Counted from the stretch's first letter, positions 7,121 through 16,572 are shown. The stretch is 64,000 bases of DNA from Paenibacillus spongiae (GCF_024734895.1 NZ_CP091430.1:3304501-3368500), one strand, 5' to 3'. Numbers and translations are program-made. Notes: generated by a model not told the origin, from the letters alone.

Positions 7121-9196
7121 TTATTTTTTTTTGCCTTGAAACAGTCCTGCCGGTATTTTCGCATCCCAATTTTCCGGAATCTCCAAACGCAGCGCATGAG
7201 CGACTACGGCAGCCGTATCGACTACCCTCACTTCGTCTGACAATACGGTGCCGGCAGCGATCGATGTTCCTTTCGCCAACCAGAAAACCGTCTGCTCTTC
7301 CTGGGAGCTTCCGCCATGTCCGGTCCCTTTCCCGCCATGGTCCGCGGTAAGGATGATGAGCGTATCGTCCGTCAGCCCTTTTTCTTCCAAAGCTTGGATG
7401 ATTCGACCGACATTTTGGTCCGCTTTTTGCAATTTCTCGTAAAATTTCGGGGTATAGTAGCCATAGGTGTGCCCGGCGCCATCCACCTCGTCCAGATGGA
7501 CGAAAATGTTGCGCGCGTTTTGGCCTTCCGATTTAATATAGTCGACCGTGTTTTGCGTCGTCGTTTCATCATTCCCTCCGTTTGCTTTATAAGCGCCAGC
7601 GGAATCCTCGATGATGCCCTTGTTGATCGGCGACCAGGTGGCGAACGATGCTTGCTTGAGCATAGGACGCTCCTGCTTCAGCAATTTCATATAGGACGGG
7701 TAGAGATTGTTCTCCGGGTAAGGCTTGCCTGCCGCGACGTCATTGGTCAGCCCATGCTTGGCCGGAACGACGCCATGCAAGATGGAGCCCCAGTTTTGCG
7801 CGCTGATCGTCGGCAGCATCGCTTTTGCTTCGTACGTACCCGCACCTTCGCTCATAAGCTTCCGAATGTTTTCAGCATTGGCTTGCGGGTCCTTGACGCC
7901 GTTCCCGGCACCGTCGATCCCGATGAACACGACGCGTTTGTAGAGAAAATCGTCCTTGTAAGGAGCCAGCCTGTCCCTGACGATTTGCACATCGTCGTGA
8001 TCGACTTTGCGATCGCCGTTAATATCCGCGGTTTGCGCCCGCTCCCAGCGATTGTCGCCCTCCCGGCTGTTCTGGTTTTTCAGGACGAGATTCAGATCCT
8101 CCTTCGTCAGCAGCCCGTCTCCCGATACATCGATGGAATTCGTGACGCGAACGGCCGCCGTCGCCGTTTTGCCGCCGTCGACGGTTTTGACCGTTATGGT
8201 CGCATTACCGGCTTTGCCGGTCACGACCGTCGTGCGGCCATCGATCGTCTCCACTTTGGCCACCGCTTCGTCGCTGGACGTCCATTTCACTTCTTTATTC
8301 GTCGCATCGTCCGGATATACGGCTGCCGCAAGCGGCATCGGCGCACCCGCTTTCAGGTTAAGCTCCGTCTGATCCAACGATACGGATGCGACCGGAGCGG
8401 GCGGAAGCGGAGGCGCGCTATCGAACATGGCTCTAACTTCCGCATCGGTTAACGCATTCCTATACATCTGCAGGTTGTCCACTCGCGCGGTCAGCGTAGA
8501 GCCGTATTTGCCCGTGCCGTCCTGACCGATTTTGGTTGTGTACGGGGAATCGAGCGTGCCTTTCATGCTGGAGATATCGACGGTTTTCACCAACGCACCG
8601 TCTTTATAGAAGCGCGCGATCCCGTTGGCGCGGTCATGCGAGACGGCGATATGATGCCAGGTGTTGTCGGCAATCCCCGGCACTGTGGTATCCATTCGGG
8701 CGCTCTTGGACGTTTTGTAGTTCCACACGAGATTGCCTGATCCGTTTACGGCCAGAATCCACCCCGTGTTGCTTCCGGAATTCCAGTCTTTGTTCGAGAT
8801 GATGGAAGGATCGCCCGTAATTCCCGACGATTTGAACCAGAAGGCGATGGAGAAATCTGCGGCATCGCCGAAGCGGAACTCGTTGCGATCTCCGAGATCC
8901 ACGTATTGGCCCCGCGTTTGGAGTTGGATCGCTTGTCCGATCCGTCCCTGGACATATTCGGGATTCCCGTAGATGGTTGCGGAGACCGCGCTTGCCGAGC
9001 TATCGGTCGCATCGTTGTCGAATTTCAGGTCGAGAATGGATGGGGAAAGGGCGGTCACCTTCGAGAACGCAGCGGCTTGAACTTCTCCCGAAGAATGGCT
9101 TTGGGCATAGACGGGCAGCACAGAAGCCTGTGCTGATGCGAGCAAAACAGTGGCAGAGATCGAGGAGACGGCCAATCGTTTCAAATGACGGTTCAT
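7121..9196 (-). CDS. Secreted LamG / Big2 / dockerin-like / type I phosphodiesterase-nucleotide pyrophosphatase protein
   Basis: About 691 residues. A signal peptide (1-32, ending VYAQ) is followed by a LamG/concanavalin-like domain (about 50-255), a Big2 Ig-like domain (about 265-350), two dockerin-like calcium loops (SGDGLLTKEDL and NGDRKVDHDD, about 355-410) and an alkaline-phosphatase-superfamily domain to the end. The last shows FIGIDGAG, the nucleophile region LPTISAQNWGS, HLDEVDGAGH and LTADHGGKGTGHGG, which supply the two-metal site. It should act outside the cell on phosphodiesters or nucleotides bound to polymers. The ATG at 9196, seven bases from AGGAGG, is preferred to the preceding TTG. 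The IS4-type element lies three bases past the stop and has cut it off from its terminator. Confidence 0.9.
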   Translation of the reverse strand: MNRHLKRLAVSSISATVLLASAQASVLPVYAQSHSSGEVQAAAFSKVTALSPSILDLKFDNDATDSSASAVSATIYGNPEYVQGRIGQAIQLQTRGQYVDLGDRNEFRFGDAADFSIAFWFKSSGITGDPSIISNKDWNSGSNTGWILAVNGSGNLVWNYKTSKSARMDTTVPGIADNTWHHIAVSHDRANGIARFYKDGALVKTVDISSMKGTLDSPYTTKIGQDGTGKYGSTLTARVDNLQMYRNALTDAEVRAMFDSAPPLPPAPVASVSLDQTELNLKAGAPMPLAAAVYPDDATNKEVKWTSSDEAVAKVETIDGRTTVVTGKAGNATITVKTVDGGKTATAAVRVTNSIDVSGDGLLTKEDLNLVLKNQNSREGDNRWERAQTADINGDRKVDHDDVQIVRDRLAPYKDDFLYKRVVFIGIDGAGNGVKDPQANAENIRKLMSEGAGTYEAKAMLPTISAQNWGSILHGVVPAKHGLTNDVAAGKPYPENNLYPSYMKLLKQERPMLKQASFATWSPINKGIIEDSAGAYKANGGNDETTTQNTVDYIKSEGQNARNIFVHLDEVDGAGHTYGYYTPKFYEKLQKADQNVGRIIQALEEKGLTDDTLIILTADHGGKGTGHGGSSQEEQTVFWLAKGTSIAAGTVLSDEVRVVDTAAVVAHALRLEIPENWDAKIPAGLFQGKKK

Positions 9197-9385
9197 CAAA
9201 ATTCCTCCTGGTCAGATGGATTATACCCAACTAAATACAATAGATTTAAGTGATATTTATTGCTTTTGTATGGGATTGATATTATTTTACGGTTAGTTTG
9301 TAAAATCAGATCCCGAATAAATTAAATAAATTATTAAGCGGCTCTTTTCTTTTTACAGAATAAATAAGATCGAATCGAAAATAAT

Positions 9386-9527
9386 CGAAAGTTTAAAAGA
9401 AATAATATATTTCATTAATGGCATTAACGAAAGTTTAAGGGAAAAAATATGTTTACAAGCGAAATTTTAATTGTTATTATTCAAGTAAATACAAGAGATT
9501 CTTGAAATAACGAAAGAATAACTTTCG
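9386..9527. promoter_or_regulatory. Repeated CGAAAG operator-like motifs
   Basis: The 477-bp AT-rich gap between two divergent secreted-protein genes holds CGAAAGTTTAA at 9386 and again at 9428 (42 bp apart, about four helical turns), a one-mismatch copy at 9460, and the palindrome CGAAAG-N5-CTTTCG at 9511-9527. The spacing suggests binding sites for one regulator; the regulator is unknown. Confidence 0.45.
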
Positions 9528-9546
9528 ATTATATTTTCGAACTCTC

Positions 9547-9561
9547 TTGGAAGCGGTTACG
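9547..9561 (+). promoter_or_regulatory. Candidate CcpA catabolite-response element (cre)
   Basis: TTGGAAGCGGTTACG matches the cre consensus WTGNAANCGNWNNCW at all but the last position. It lies about 110 bp before the secreted barrel protein gene, which would fit carbon-catabolite control of a carbohydrate-related gene. Confidence 0.45.
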
Positions 9562-9673
9562 TAAGGGTGTTGTTGCGATGAGCGCCCGTACTTAGGAGGT
9601 GGTACAGGAAGGTTGTATGTTCATTCACTCATGATGAATCTATAAAAATCATTGTAGAGGAGAGCGTTATGTC

Positions 9674-11410
9674 ATGAAGAAAAAGGCGAGTATTCTGCTC
9701 ACCACTGCCATTGCAGCTACGCTGCTTTTTGGGCAAAATGCATCTGTAGCGGAGAAGCAGACGATCCCACCAAGACCCGATGGTCCGGTACAGCGGATGG
9801 ATGTCTCGTTCCCGATCGGGGTATTCTGGATTCAGCCGGCCAGTCAGATTACCGATGAAAGTATGGAAGAAATTAAGGATATGAATGTCAATTTTCTGGT
9901 CCCGCATAATGGAACGAACAGCTTCCCGACGCATGATCGCGTGATGGATTTTGCTGAAGCGCATGATTTGAAGGTGATGATGTTCGACGAACGATTTAAT
10001 TATCAATTCACGAACAAGAGCGGCCCTCTATCCGAAGAGGTCCTTGCCGCTCCTCAGGACATTGTCAACCATTATAAAGGCCGGCCGGGTTTGCTGGGAT
10101 ACAATATCATCGACGAACCGACCGGCTATGACTCGATCGATAATGCGGCACAGGTGCAGGAACTATTCAGGTCGTTTGATCCTGAGCATATGACCTTCGT
10201 CAATCTTACCGGTTATTGGGAAAATTATAATCATACCGGATATATGAAAGACGTAAACGGGGAATACGCGAGACCAGACGCCACACTTGGTCAAACCTTC
10301 CGGACGCAGCCAGGCGAGCATGAAATTACGTCTATTCAAGTATGGCTGGATTTCAACCAATTCAAGGATGACGAGAAACTAACGATGAGCATCTGGGATT
10401 CCCCGGAGAAGCAGAAGCTGATCGATAGCAGCACGCTTACGGCGGAATCGGCCCGGCTGTTCACAACGTTCACGTTCGATGCGAGGGTGAAGGAGAGTAC
10501 GGATTATTATTGGGAAATCATTCATGAAGGCGGAGGAGACAATGCCGTCGGCTGGATCGTACGTTCGAAGGATGGAGAGGATTGGTACCCGCAGGGAACA
10601 GGCTCTTTGAACGGGGCTGCCTTGGAATCGGATTTCTTCTTCTTCGTCAATTCTTCGTTCTATGAGAACTATGTCTCCCAATGGGCGAGCAAAAACCCGG
10701 ATATGCTGAGCTTCGACACTTATCCGTTCAGTGTTAACGGCGGTATTGAACCGCATACCTATCGAACCTTGGAAATCGTACGCCGCCAAGCCTTGAAGCA
10801 TAATCTGGACTTATGGTCTTATATGCAAACGGTCGGGATCGATGTGCTGCGCGAGCCGAATGAAGGCGAGATGAGGTACAATCTGTATACCCATTTGGCC
10901 TATGGGGTCAAAGGAATCATCTACTTCACTTACGGCACGCCGCCAATTCCCGGTTTCCATGACGGTCTGCTCAACTCGAATAATGAGAAAACAGAGAAGT
11001 ATTACTATGCAAAGCAGAATAACGCGGAGCTGCTGCAGCTGGGCGAAACGTTGAAGCAATTGACTTCGGTTGCGGTTTACCATACCGGAAGCACGATCCC
11101 GGACGCAACGAACCGTCTTCCTGCCAAATCGGCCGTCCAGCCCGTTGACAGCAGCGAACCTTATATCATCTCTTATTTCGAGCATCAGAACGGGGATCCT
11201 CATGTGATGATCGTGAATCGAGATTACGACAATGCCCGGGAAGGTACATTCACATTCAAGCATAAGCCGAAATGGATTCAAGAGATTTCGAAAATAAGCG
11301 GTGATGCCGTTGAGACGGCTTATAGTCTAAAAACCGGCCAGCTGACCCTATCCTTCAAGCAAGGGGAAGGCATCCTGCTGAAGCTGCCTTCAAATTACAA
11401 ACTCGATTAA
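9674..11410 (+). CDS. Secreted glycoside-hydrolase-like (TIM-barrel) protein
   Basis: A 578-residue protein with a signal peptide (1-26, ending SVA). Barrel-like landmarks are IGVFWIQP (about 49), GYNIIDEPTG (about 140, a DEP motif in the position of a catalytic acid/base Glu), LSFDTYPF, YMQTVG and LAYGVKGIIYFTYGTP. A region around residues 195-320 looks like an inserted beta domain. The same motif series recurs in the SLH protein at 22830, so the two are paralogues. No named glycosidase family was recognised; polysaccharide hydrolysis is inferred from fold and context. Start chosen by the GAGGAGAG ten bases upstream. Confidence 0.75.
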   Translation: MKKKASILLTTAIAATLLFGQNASVAEKQTIPPRPDGPVQRMDVSFPIGVFWIQPASQITDESMEEIKDMNVNFLVPHNGTNSFPTHDRVMDFAEAHDLKVMMFDERFNYQFTNKSGPLSEEVLAAPQDIVNHYKGRPGLLGYNIIDEPTGYDSIDNAAQVQELFRSFDPEHMTFVNLTGYWENYNHTGYMKDVNGEYARPDATLGQTFRTQPGEHEITSIQVWLDFNQFKDDEKLTMSIWDSPEKQKLIDSSTLTAESARLFTTFTFDARVKESTDYYWEIIHEGGGDNAVGWIVRSKDGEDWYPQGTGSLNGAALESDFFFFVNSSFYENYVSQWASKNPDMLSFDTYPFSVNGGIEPHTYRTLEIVRRQALKHNLDLWSYMQTVGIDVLREPNEGEMRYNLYTHLAYGVKGIIYFTYGTPPIPGFHDGLLNSNNEKTEKYYYAKQNNAELLQLGETLKQLTSVAVYHTGSTIPDATNRLPAKSAVQPVDSSEPYIISYFEHQNGDPHVMIVNRDYDNAREGTFTFKHKPKWIQEISKISGDAVETAYSLKTGQLTLSFKQGEGILLKLPSNYKLD

Positions 11411-11582
11411 GCGTTATGGAGACCGCGTCACACGGCTAGAATCGGTTCTCTCAGGATGGACCTGGGACGGGCTCCATTCCGGAGTCGGTCCACCGCGTCC
11501 GCAGGGCGGAGTAATGACGTCCGAGCTCTTCATTTTCTCGGAGAGGACTCGTCAGCAAGAAGACGAGCGAACCCTCGGAAAG
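11411..11582. other. GC-rich, structure-prone intergenic segment
   Basis: Between the barrel-protein stop and its terminator lie about 170 bases with several complementary segments, for example GACGTCCGAG near 11517 against CTCGGAGAGGACTCGTC near 11538. No protein frame is convincing and no known riboswitch class was recognised. Confidence 0.3.
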
Positions 11583-11603
11583 AAGCCCTCACGGGCTTTT
11601 TTT
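11583..11603 (+). terminator. Rho-independent terminator
   Basis: AAGCCC-TCAC-GGGCTT stem followed by a T-run; ends the transcript of the secreted barrel protein. Confidence 0.8.
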
Positions 11604-11742
11604 CGTTCGGACCGAGGTTAATTGAATGGAGCGAATATGCATACTCATTACTATTCCATCCGGATCGAATCTTTACGATTCATTCTCAGCATCTAATGGT
11701 ATAATAAATAATGGATATACTTGGAAGCGAAAGGGGAGTAGT

Positions 11743-12240
11743 ATGGATAAATTAGCAGAGATGTTATTTAAAACGAGAGAGCGGTTGTTACATGAGGTTT
11801 CCTCTTTAAGTTTTGATGATTTCAATCGACGGGTTGAGATGAATAAATGGAGCATAGCGCAGGTCTGTCATCATTTGTATATTACTGAAAAGTTGTTCGC
11901 AAAAGCCATCGCGTTTGGGCTTGCACAAAAGAATCCAGCTGAAAAAGAACACATACCGGTTCATTTTGTGTCAGATCGGTCCAACAAGATTCATGCGCCT
12001 AAGATTTCAGAACCAGGTTCCGAACCCTTTCAAGTGCTGCAAATCGTTCAACTATTAAGCGATTCAAGAATTAAATTAATGGACGTACTTCGTACTATTG
12101 ATGATAAGTCCGTTTTAAAGACAATAGCAGTAGAACATCTTGTTTTCGGTTACCTGCCATTAGATCAATGGGTTGAACTATTGTATTTACACGAGCAACG
12201 ACATATCGAGCAAATAAAAGATCTGAAAGCAATGTGCTAG
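11743..12240 (+). CDS. DinB-family (DinB_2) putative metal-dependent enzyme
   Basis: About 165 residues forming the four-helix DinB bundle. The presumed metal ligands are the His of NKWSIAQVCHHLY (about residue 43) and the HEQRH pair near the C terminus. Known relatives are thiol-dependent transferases (bacillithiol or mycothiol) or hydrolases, often stress-induced. The ATG at 11743 after GGGGAGTAGT is preferred to the upstream in-frame Met because the DinB fold starts there. It stands alone. Confidence 0.8.
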   Translation: MDKLAEMLFKTRERLLHEVSSLSFDDFNRRVEMNKWSIAQVCHHLYITEKLFAKAIAFGLAQKNPAEKEHIPVHFVSDRSNKIHAPKISEPGSEPFQVLQIVQLLSDSRIKLMDVLRTIDDKSVLKTIAVEHLVFGYLPLDQWVELLYLHEQRHIEQIKDLKAMC

Positions 12241-12313
12241 CGGACAACGTTAATTGACTTCATTTCTAGCAGCGATTACGTTAACCGGATCCCTTTGATC
12301 CGGTTTTTACTTA

Positions 12314-13333
12314 TTAGTAAATAACACTTCTAATGCTTGGAATAACCGGTTCACTGGAAAGCAGGTGTACGAGACCCTTCTCGGTTAATCTTCTCAACGT
12401 ATCGAATACGTATGGATTGTCCTTCTGTAAGATGAATTCCGCAATAACGCTCAATATAAATAGCATTTCGAATGCTTCAATGGTGACGATATCATAATGA
12501 CTAAGCTTGCGTATAGAGTGATAGCCTGTAATCATTTGTACGAGTATGTTGCTGTCGTCACCTCCCATATGCGCGCACATTTCTCCCAAGTCATAAAGAA
12601 GGTAGCCATAGACACATCTTCCAAAATCAATCGGAATCACGTTCTCCCCATCATATAAAAAGTTAGCGTCACGCAAATCCGTATGTACGATTCCGGTGTA
12701 ATAAGCGTTCTGATCCATCTCGTCCATTCTTCGAATGATGAACGTCAACGCTTCCTTGACGATAGCATATTGAGCGGTTGTAATCGTACCGATATCAATA
12801 CCTAGCTGTATGGTATGTATTATGTTTCGTACATATTGCTGCTTATGAACCGGTCTGTTGCTGTATTCACTCTGCAAGTACAGATTGGAGCATTGATGCA
12901 GCTTAGCAGCTGCTACGCCTGCTTTGTAGGCTTGGCTTACATACTGTTCGGAGCCTTTTACCAGTTCAATTCCGGCTATAAAATCTCTTAACAAGCATTG
13001 TGCACTTGTTCCATTAACCGTAATCGAAGATAGGAATAGGCCATCTTTGTTTTTGATGGGGGATGGAGATTTTAGTTCAGGGTACTTCTCGTTCAGTGTA
13101 GTTAATATGCGCACTTCAGATGCGATAGCTGCAGGAGTATTGTATTTAGCGTTATCATCATTTGCTGTGCTGCCTTCTGTTTCTCTTGTTACATATATAT
13201 CAAAGACGTACGCTTTCTTATTTGTACCATAAACCTTATAAACCATTTTGCCGCTGTGTGATAGGAACTCAATTTGTTCAGCATCCACTGAATATTGATC
13301 CAGTAATAGATCCTTAATTAGGTTCTCGTACAT
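12314..13333 (-). CDS. Aminoglycoside phosphotransferase (APH)-family kinase-like protein
   Basis: About 339 residues with a protein-kinase-like fold: catalytic loop HTDLRDANFLY (the Brenner motif HxDxxxxN) and metal-binding IDFG. Related to the APH/choline kinase/homoserine kinase II superfamily; the substrate may be an amino-alcohol, sugar or antibiotic. The ATG at 13333, six bases after GAGGTG, is preferred to the GTG at 13342. Monocistronic. Confidence 0.82.
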   Translation of the reverse strand: MYENLIKDLLLDQYSVDAEQIEFLSHSGKMVYKVYGTNKKAYVFDIYVTRETEGSTANDDNAKYNTPAAIASEVRILTTLNEKYPELKSPSPIKNKDGLFLSSITVNGTSAQCLLRDFIAGIELVKGSEQYVSQAYKAGVAAAKLHQCSNLYLQSEYSNRPVHKQQYVRNIIHTIQLGIDIGTITTAQYAIVKEALTFIIRRMDEMDQNAYYTGIVHTDLRDANFLYDGENVIPIDFGRCVYGYLLYDLGEMCAHMGGDDSNILVQMITGYHSIRKLSHYDIVTIEAFEMLFILSVIAEFILQKDNPYVFDTLRRLTEKGLVHLLSSEPVIPSIRSVIY

Positions 13334-13376
13334 GCAGCTCACCTCGTCTATGAATTCCGTCTCAGTCTATTTGCGA

Positions 13377-13414
13377 ACTTCCTAAATACTCCATACTTGA
13401 AGTATTCGGGAAGT
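13377..13414. repeat. Inverted repeat upstream of the APH-like gene
   Basis: ACTTCC-N-AATACT pairs with AGTATT-N2-GGAAGT around a short loop. It sits about 45 bp ahead of the APH-like gene start and could be an operator or leader hairpin. The rest of the roughly 400-bp gap to the next gene shows nothing recognisable. Confidence 0.4.
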
Positions 13415-13731
13415 GATTATACTTTCCTGCATGTTCGAATTTATGAGGTTATCATAGGAACCCTTCCTCATTCGTAATACGGCTAAATAGGAAACAAATG
13501 TTAATCAATCTATTGAACTAGGGTGGCAAAGGTGCTATTATCAAGCTGAAAAATGAAAGCGAATACATTATATAGGATAGATGTTTGTGATATCGGGAGG
13601 CGAAGGCGTCGAAAAGCAGAGATTGCAATCGATCTTGAATGCGCTTTTCACAAAAAAGTGATTTTCCAGGGGTAAGCATGTAATCAACGAACGGCATCAA
13701 TCTTTCCAATTTGAAGGGATGGAAGCTGAAG

Positions 13732-14832
13732 ATGAAAATTACTTCAATCGATTCGTTTACAGTCAAGCTGGCTGACACACAGCCGGATGACCATCGCATT
13801 ACCAGACTGGGAATTACTCGCATCCGAACGGATGAAGGCATTACCGGCTACGGGTTTCAAGGAACAGACGAGACTGCTCTTGAGAAGCGGGTCAGGCCGA
13901 TCCTCATCGGTGCGAATCCGCTCGATATCGAGCAGCATTGGCATACCGAGGCGCTGTACCGGGTCGCCGGCGTTGAACATGCGTTATGGGACATCGCCGG
14001 CAAAGCGGCCGGTCTTCCGGTAAGAACGCTGCTCGGCAGCACGCGGGAACGTATCCCGTATTATCTGACATGCGTATGGGCAGGCGCGGCGGATCAATCT
14101 CATGTGAGCATCAAGGATCAAGCCGATCAGCTGGTCAGATATTACGAGATGGGGCATAACCGTTTCAAAATCCGCGGCTGGCGGCCCGATCCGCTGGACG
14201 ACGTTAGAGTGCTGGCGGAAGTGAAGGAACAATTAGGCGATGTTGATGGCCTTGAGCTCATGATTGACCGTACGGCTCATCATCCGGGCTGGTTCTGGAC
14301 TTATGAGCAGGGTCTGCAGGTAGCCCGGGCGATGGAGTCCATCGGCGCGACCTGGCTCGAAGAGCCGTTCGCCCGGGAGGATATCGAATCGTACCGCAGA
14401 CTGCGGGATGAAGTTGACATTCCGATTACCGGCGGCGAATTCGGCTATGAGATGCATCACTTCAAAGAGTACGTGGCGGCAGGCGCCGTTGATATCATTC
14501 AGCCGGACGGCGCGCACAGCGGCGGGATTATGACCTGCCGCAAGGTCGGCACGCTTGCCGAGGCGTTCGACATCTCGTGTATCTTGCACGGCACGATGGG
14601 ACCGCACTTGGCTGCTTCCTTGCAAGCCGCGGGTGCCATAGCGAGCTGCCGCGTGATGGAGGTATGCATCGTTCGGCCGCCGTTCACGCCGCAGGAGATG
14701 TGGGAGCCGGTGAATCGGATCTTGAAGTCGGATTCCTTGTTCACGCTGAAGGATGGATACATCGAGCTGCCGAAAGGCCCGGGGCTTGGCGTCGATATCG
14801 ATGAGGAAGCGCTGGAAGCGTACAGAATATAG
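13732..14832 (+). CDS. Mandelate racemase/muconate-lactonizing enolase-superfamily protein
   Basis: About 366 residues. N-terminal capping domain (1-125), then a modified barrel with FKIRGWR, the metal ligands D (MIDRTAHH), E (WLEEPF) and E (GGEFGY), then IIQPDGAHSGG and ILHGTMG, whose His occupies the general acid/base position of the mandelate racemase subgroup. Most relatives dehydrate acid sugars; the substrate cannot be fixed here. The ATG at 13732 is favoured over TTG at 13711 because the conserved strand MKITSIDSFTV starts there. Followed after 58 bp by a Nudix gene. Confidence 0.85.
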   Translation: MKITSIDSFTVKLADTQPDDHRITRLGITRIRTDEGITGYGFQGTDETALEKRVRPILIGANPLDIEQHWHTEALYRVAGVEHALWDIAGKAAGLPVRTLLGSTRERIPYYLTCVWAGAADQSHVSIKDQADQLVRYYEMGHNRFKIRGWRPDPLDDVRVLAEVKEQLGDVDGLELMIDRTAHHPGWFWTYEQGLQVARAMESIGATWLEEPFAREDIESYRRLRDEVDIPITGGEFGYEMHHFKEYVAAGAVDIIQPDGAHSGGIMTCRKVGTLAEAFDISCILHGTMGPHLAASLQAAGAIASCRVMEVCIVRPPFTPQEMWEPVNRILKSDSLFTLKDGYIELPKGPGLGVDIDEEALEAYRI

Positions 14833-14890
14833 TACAGACAGCCCCATTCCATGAATCAGGAGTGGGGCAATTCGTGTAATGGAGGTAAAG

Positions 14891-15343
14891 ATGGGTAAAC
14901 CTTTATTGCGGGCGGAAGGCATTATTGTGGATGACCGTAACATGAAAGTGCTCGTACAATGTGATGCAGAAGAATCGTTCTACCGTTTTCCGGGCGGTGC
15001 CGTGGAATTCAGGGAGACGGCCGCTCATGCGATTATAAGGGAGCTTATGGAGGAATTCGATCTGCCTGTCGAGGTGGGCAGGCTGGCTGTCGTTAATGAA
15101 AGCATCGTCGAATACGACGGCATACAGCGGCATGACTGTACGCTTCTCCATTGGTGCTCGCTCATTGACGAATGGGAAGATACGGACGCCATATGGCATA
15201 GTGAACATCCGGATATTAAATTGGTGTGGCGTACATTCGAACAGCTGGAATCTCGGCCCGTCTATCCCGAAGGCATCGTGGACACGATATCGAAGGTTCG
15301 GCCGAACACAATCGATCATCTGGTAACCATTATAACTTATTGA
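14891..15343 (+). CDS. Nudix hydrolase
   Basis: About 150 residues with a Nudix box running from GGAVEF to RELMEEFDL (Gx5Ex7REUxEExGU with Phe in place of the last Gly). It should hydrolyse a nucleoside diphosphate-linked compound in the cytoplasm, substrate unknown. The ATG at 14891 follows GGAGGTAAAG, which itself overlaps an upstream ATG at 14879. Possibly cotranscribed with the enolase-superfamily gene. Confidence 0.88.
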   Translation: MGKPLLRAEGIIVDDRNMKVLVQCDAEESFYRFPGGAVEFRETAAHAIIRELMEEFDLPVEVGRLAVVNESIVEYDGIQRHDCTLLHWCSLIDEWEDTDAIWHSEHPDIKLVWRTFEQLESRPVYPEGIVDTISKVRPNTIDHLVTIITY

Positions 15344-15346
15344 CCC

Positions 15347-15372
15347 AAAAGCCGCTTAAAGCGGCTTTTTAT
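15347..15372. terminator. Bidirectional terminator
   Basis: AAAAGCCGCT-TAA-AGCGGCTTTT, with A and T tracts on either side, lying between the convergent Nudix and regulator genes. Confidence 0.88.
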
Positions 15373-15398
15373 ATTGCAGCCATAACCGGGCGCGCGAA

Positions 15399-16349
15399 TC
15401 AGCTTTCATACAAAATGCGGCCTGTAAGCGACAGATCGTAGCCTGCCATTGCCTCGAGCTCTTGCTTGAATGCGTCCGACTGCACGATATGCAGCAGCTC
15501 GTTAATCCATGCCTGATTCTCTCGGTTCTTGATCATGACAAGATCATATCGTTCCTTGATTAAAGGAATGAACCCGATCTGATTCACGATCGAAGCCGTT
15601 TTCTCAATACCGACTCCAATATCAGCTTCGCCCAATGCAACCTGGGCGGCTATCGAGAGATGGTTCGTCTGTACATGGTCATAGCCGGTAAGATGAGAGG
15701 GCTTGATTCCGTGAAGACGAAGCTGTTCGTCGAGCAAGACACGGGCGCCGGAGCCTTTCTCGCGGTTGACGATACGCAAGCCATGGCGGCTCAGATCCGA
15801 CCAGCCTTTGATGTTGAGCGGGTTGCCGGGCGCAACATAGAAGCCCGCATATCTGGATAATAAATTAACGACCAAATAGGAGGAGCCGACCAGCAGCCTG
15901 CGGATATACGGAAGGTTATACTCGCCGGTATCGCCATCCAGCAGATGTGTGCTAACGATATCGGATTCACCTTTATACATGCTGATCAGACTATCGAGAC
16001 TGCCGGCATGGGATCGCAGCGGACGCAGGCCGGGCGTTCTGTTCTCCAGATGCTTGGCTAATATATCGAGACTCATGTCTTGGCCTGTAATCACAAGGGA
16101 GCGAATCCCATGATGGACAGCCGCAGGGGATGGGGAAGGATAAACTGGCGGCTCCTGCGCAGACTGTGCGTGAGAGCCCCCCTTATTTCTTAGCTTATAC
16201 GCTTGGAGATCCGCGGCGTCCACACGCATTTGCTTGCCTACCCGATAGGAAGGAAGCTCGCCTTTCTTAATCAGGTCATAAACGGTAAGCTTGGAAATCT
16301 TTAATAGCTTCGATATTTCTTCTGCTGTATAGGAAATGTCCTCTGGCAT
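15399..16349 (-). CDS. Excisionase-type HTH regulator with periplasmic-binding-protein (molybdate/tungstate-like) domain
   Basis: About 316 residues. The N-terminal MerR/excisionase-like helix-turn-helix (YTAEEISKLLKISKLTVYDL, about 6-50) is joined by a Pro/Ser linker to a PBP-like domain (about 85-310) containing GSGARVLLDEQL and ALGEADIGVGIEKTA. This architecture is annotated in Firmicutes as a molybdate-sensing or molybdenum-linked regulator. The divergent neighbour modA supports this. The ATG at 16349, after an AGGTGG site, is preferred to the upstream Met. Confidence 0.82.
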   Translation of the reverse strand: MPEDISYTAEEISKLLKISKLTVYDLIKKGELPSYRVGKQMRVDAADLQAYKLRNKGGSHAQSAQEPPVYPSPSPAAVHHGIRSLVITGQDMSLDILAKHLENRTPGLRPLRSHAGSLDSLISMYKGESDIVSTHLLDGDTGEYNLPYIRRLLVGSSYLVVNLLSRYAGFYVAPGNPLNIKGWSDLSRHGLRIVNREKGSGARVLLDEQLRLHGIKPSHLTGYDHVQTNHLSIAAQVALGEADIGVGIEKTASIVNQIGFIPLIKERYDLVMIKNRENQAWINELLHIVQSDAFKQELEAMAGYDLSLTGRILYES

Positions 16350-16477
16350 CGTCAACCACCTCATAGGAGCTCATCTCAAGCAAACTATTCGTATTGTAAC
16401 ATATTTTAAGGTGATAATTGAACGAAAGGATGTACACAAACCGCTCCGCAGGAAGAAGGTTCCTACGATCGCTGTTG

Positions 16478-16495
16478 AAACTATTTTTCTAGTTT
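16478..16495. promoter_or_regulatory. Palindrome in the regulator/modA divergent region
   Basis: AAACTA-N6-TAGTTT lies about midway in the 220-bp region between the divergent regulator and modA genes, followed by a TATAATTATATCTAG stretch nearer modA. It is a candidate operator for the PBP-domain regulator, by position only. Confidence 0.35.
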
Positions 16496-16572
16496 ACTTT
16501 CAATGTGGATTCCCACTATAATTATATCTAGTTATAATCAAACCATACATAAAAGAACTGTGAGGGAGAAAC

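Noticed and set aside
7316..8452. A 378-codon plus-strand frame inside the phosphodiesterase gene
   Set aside because: It is antisense to a clearly recognisable multidomain gene, has no ribosome binding site and reads as Arg/Phe-rich shadow sequence.
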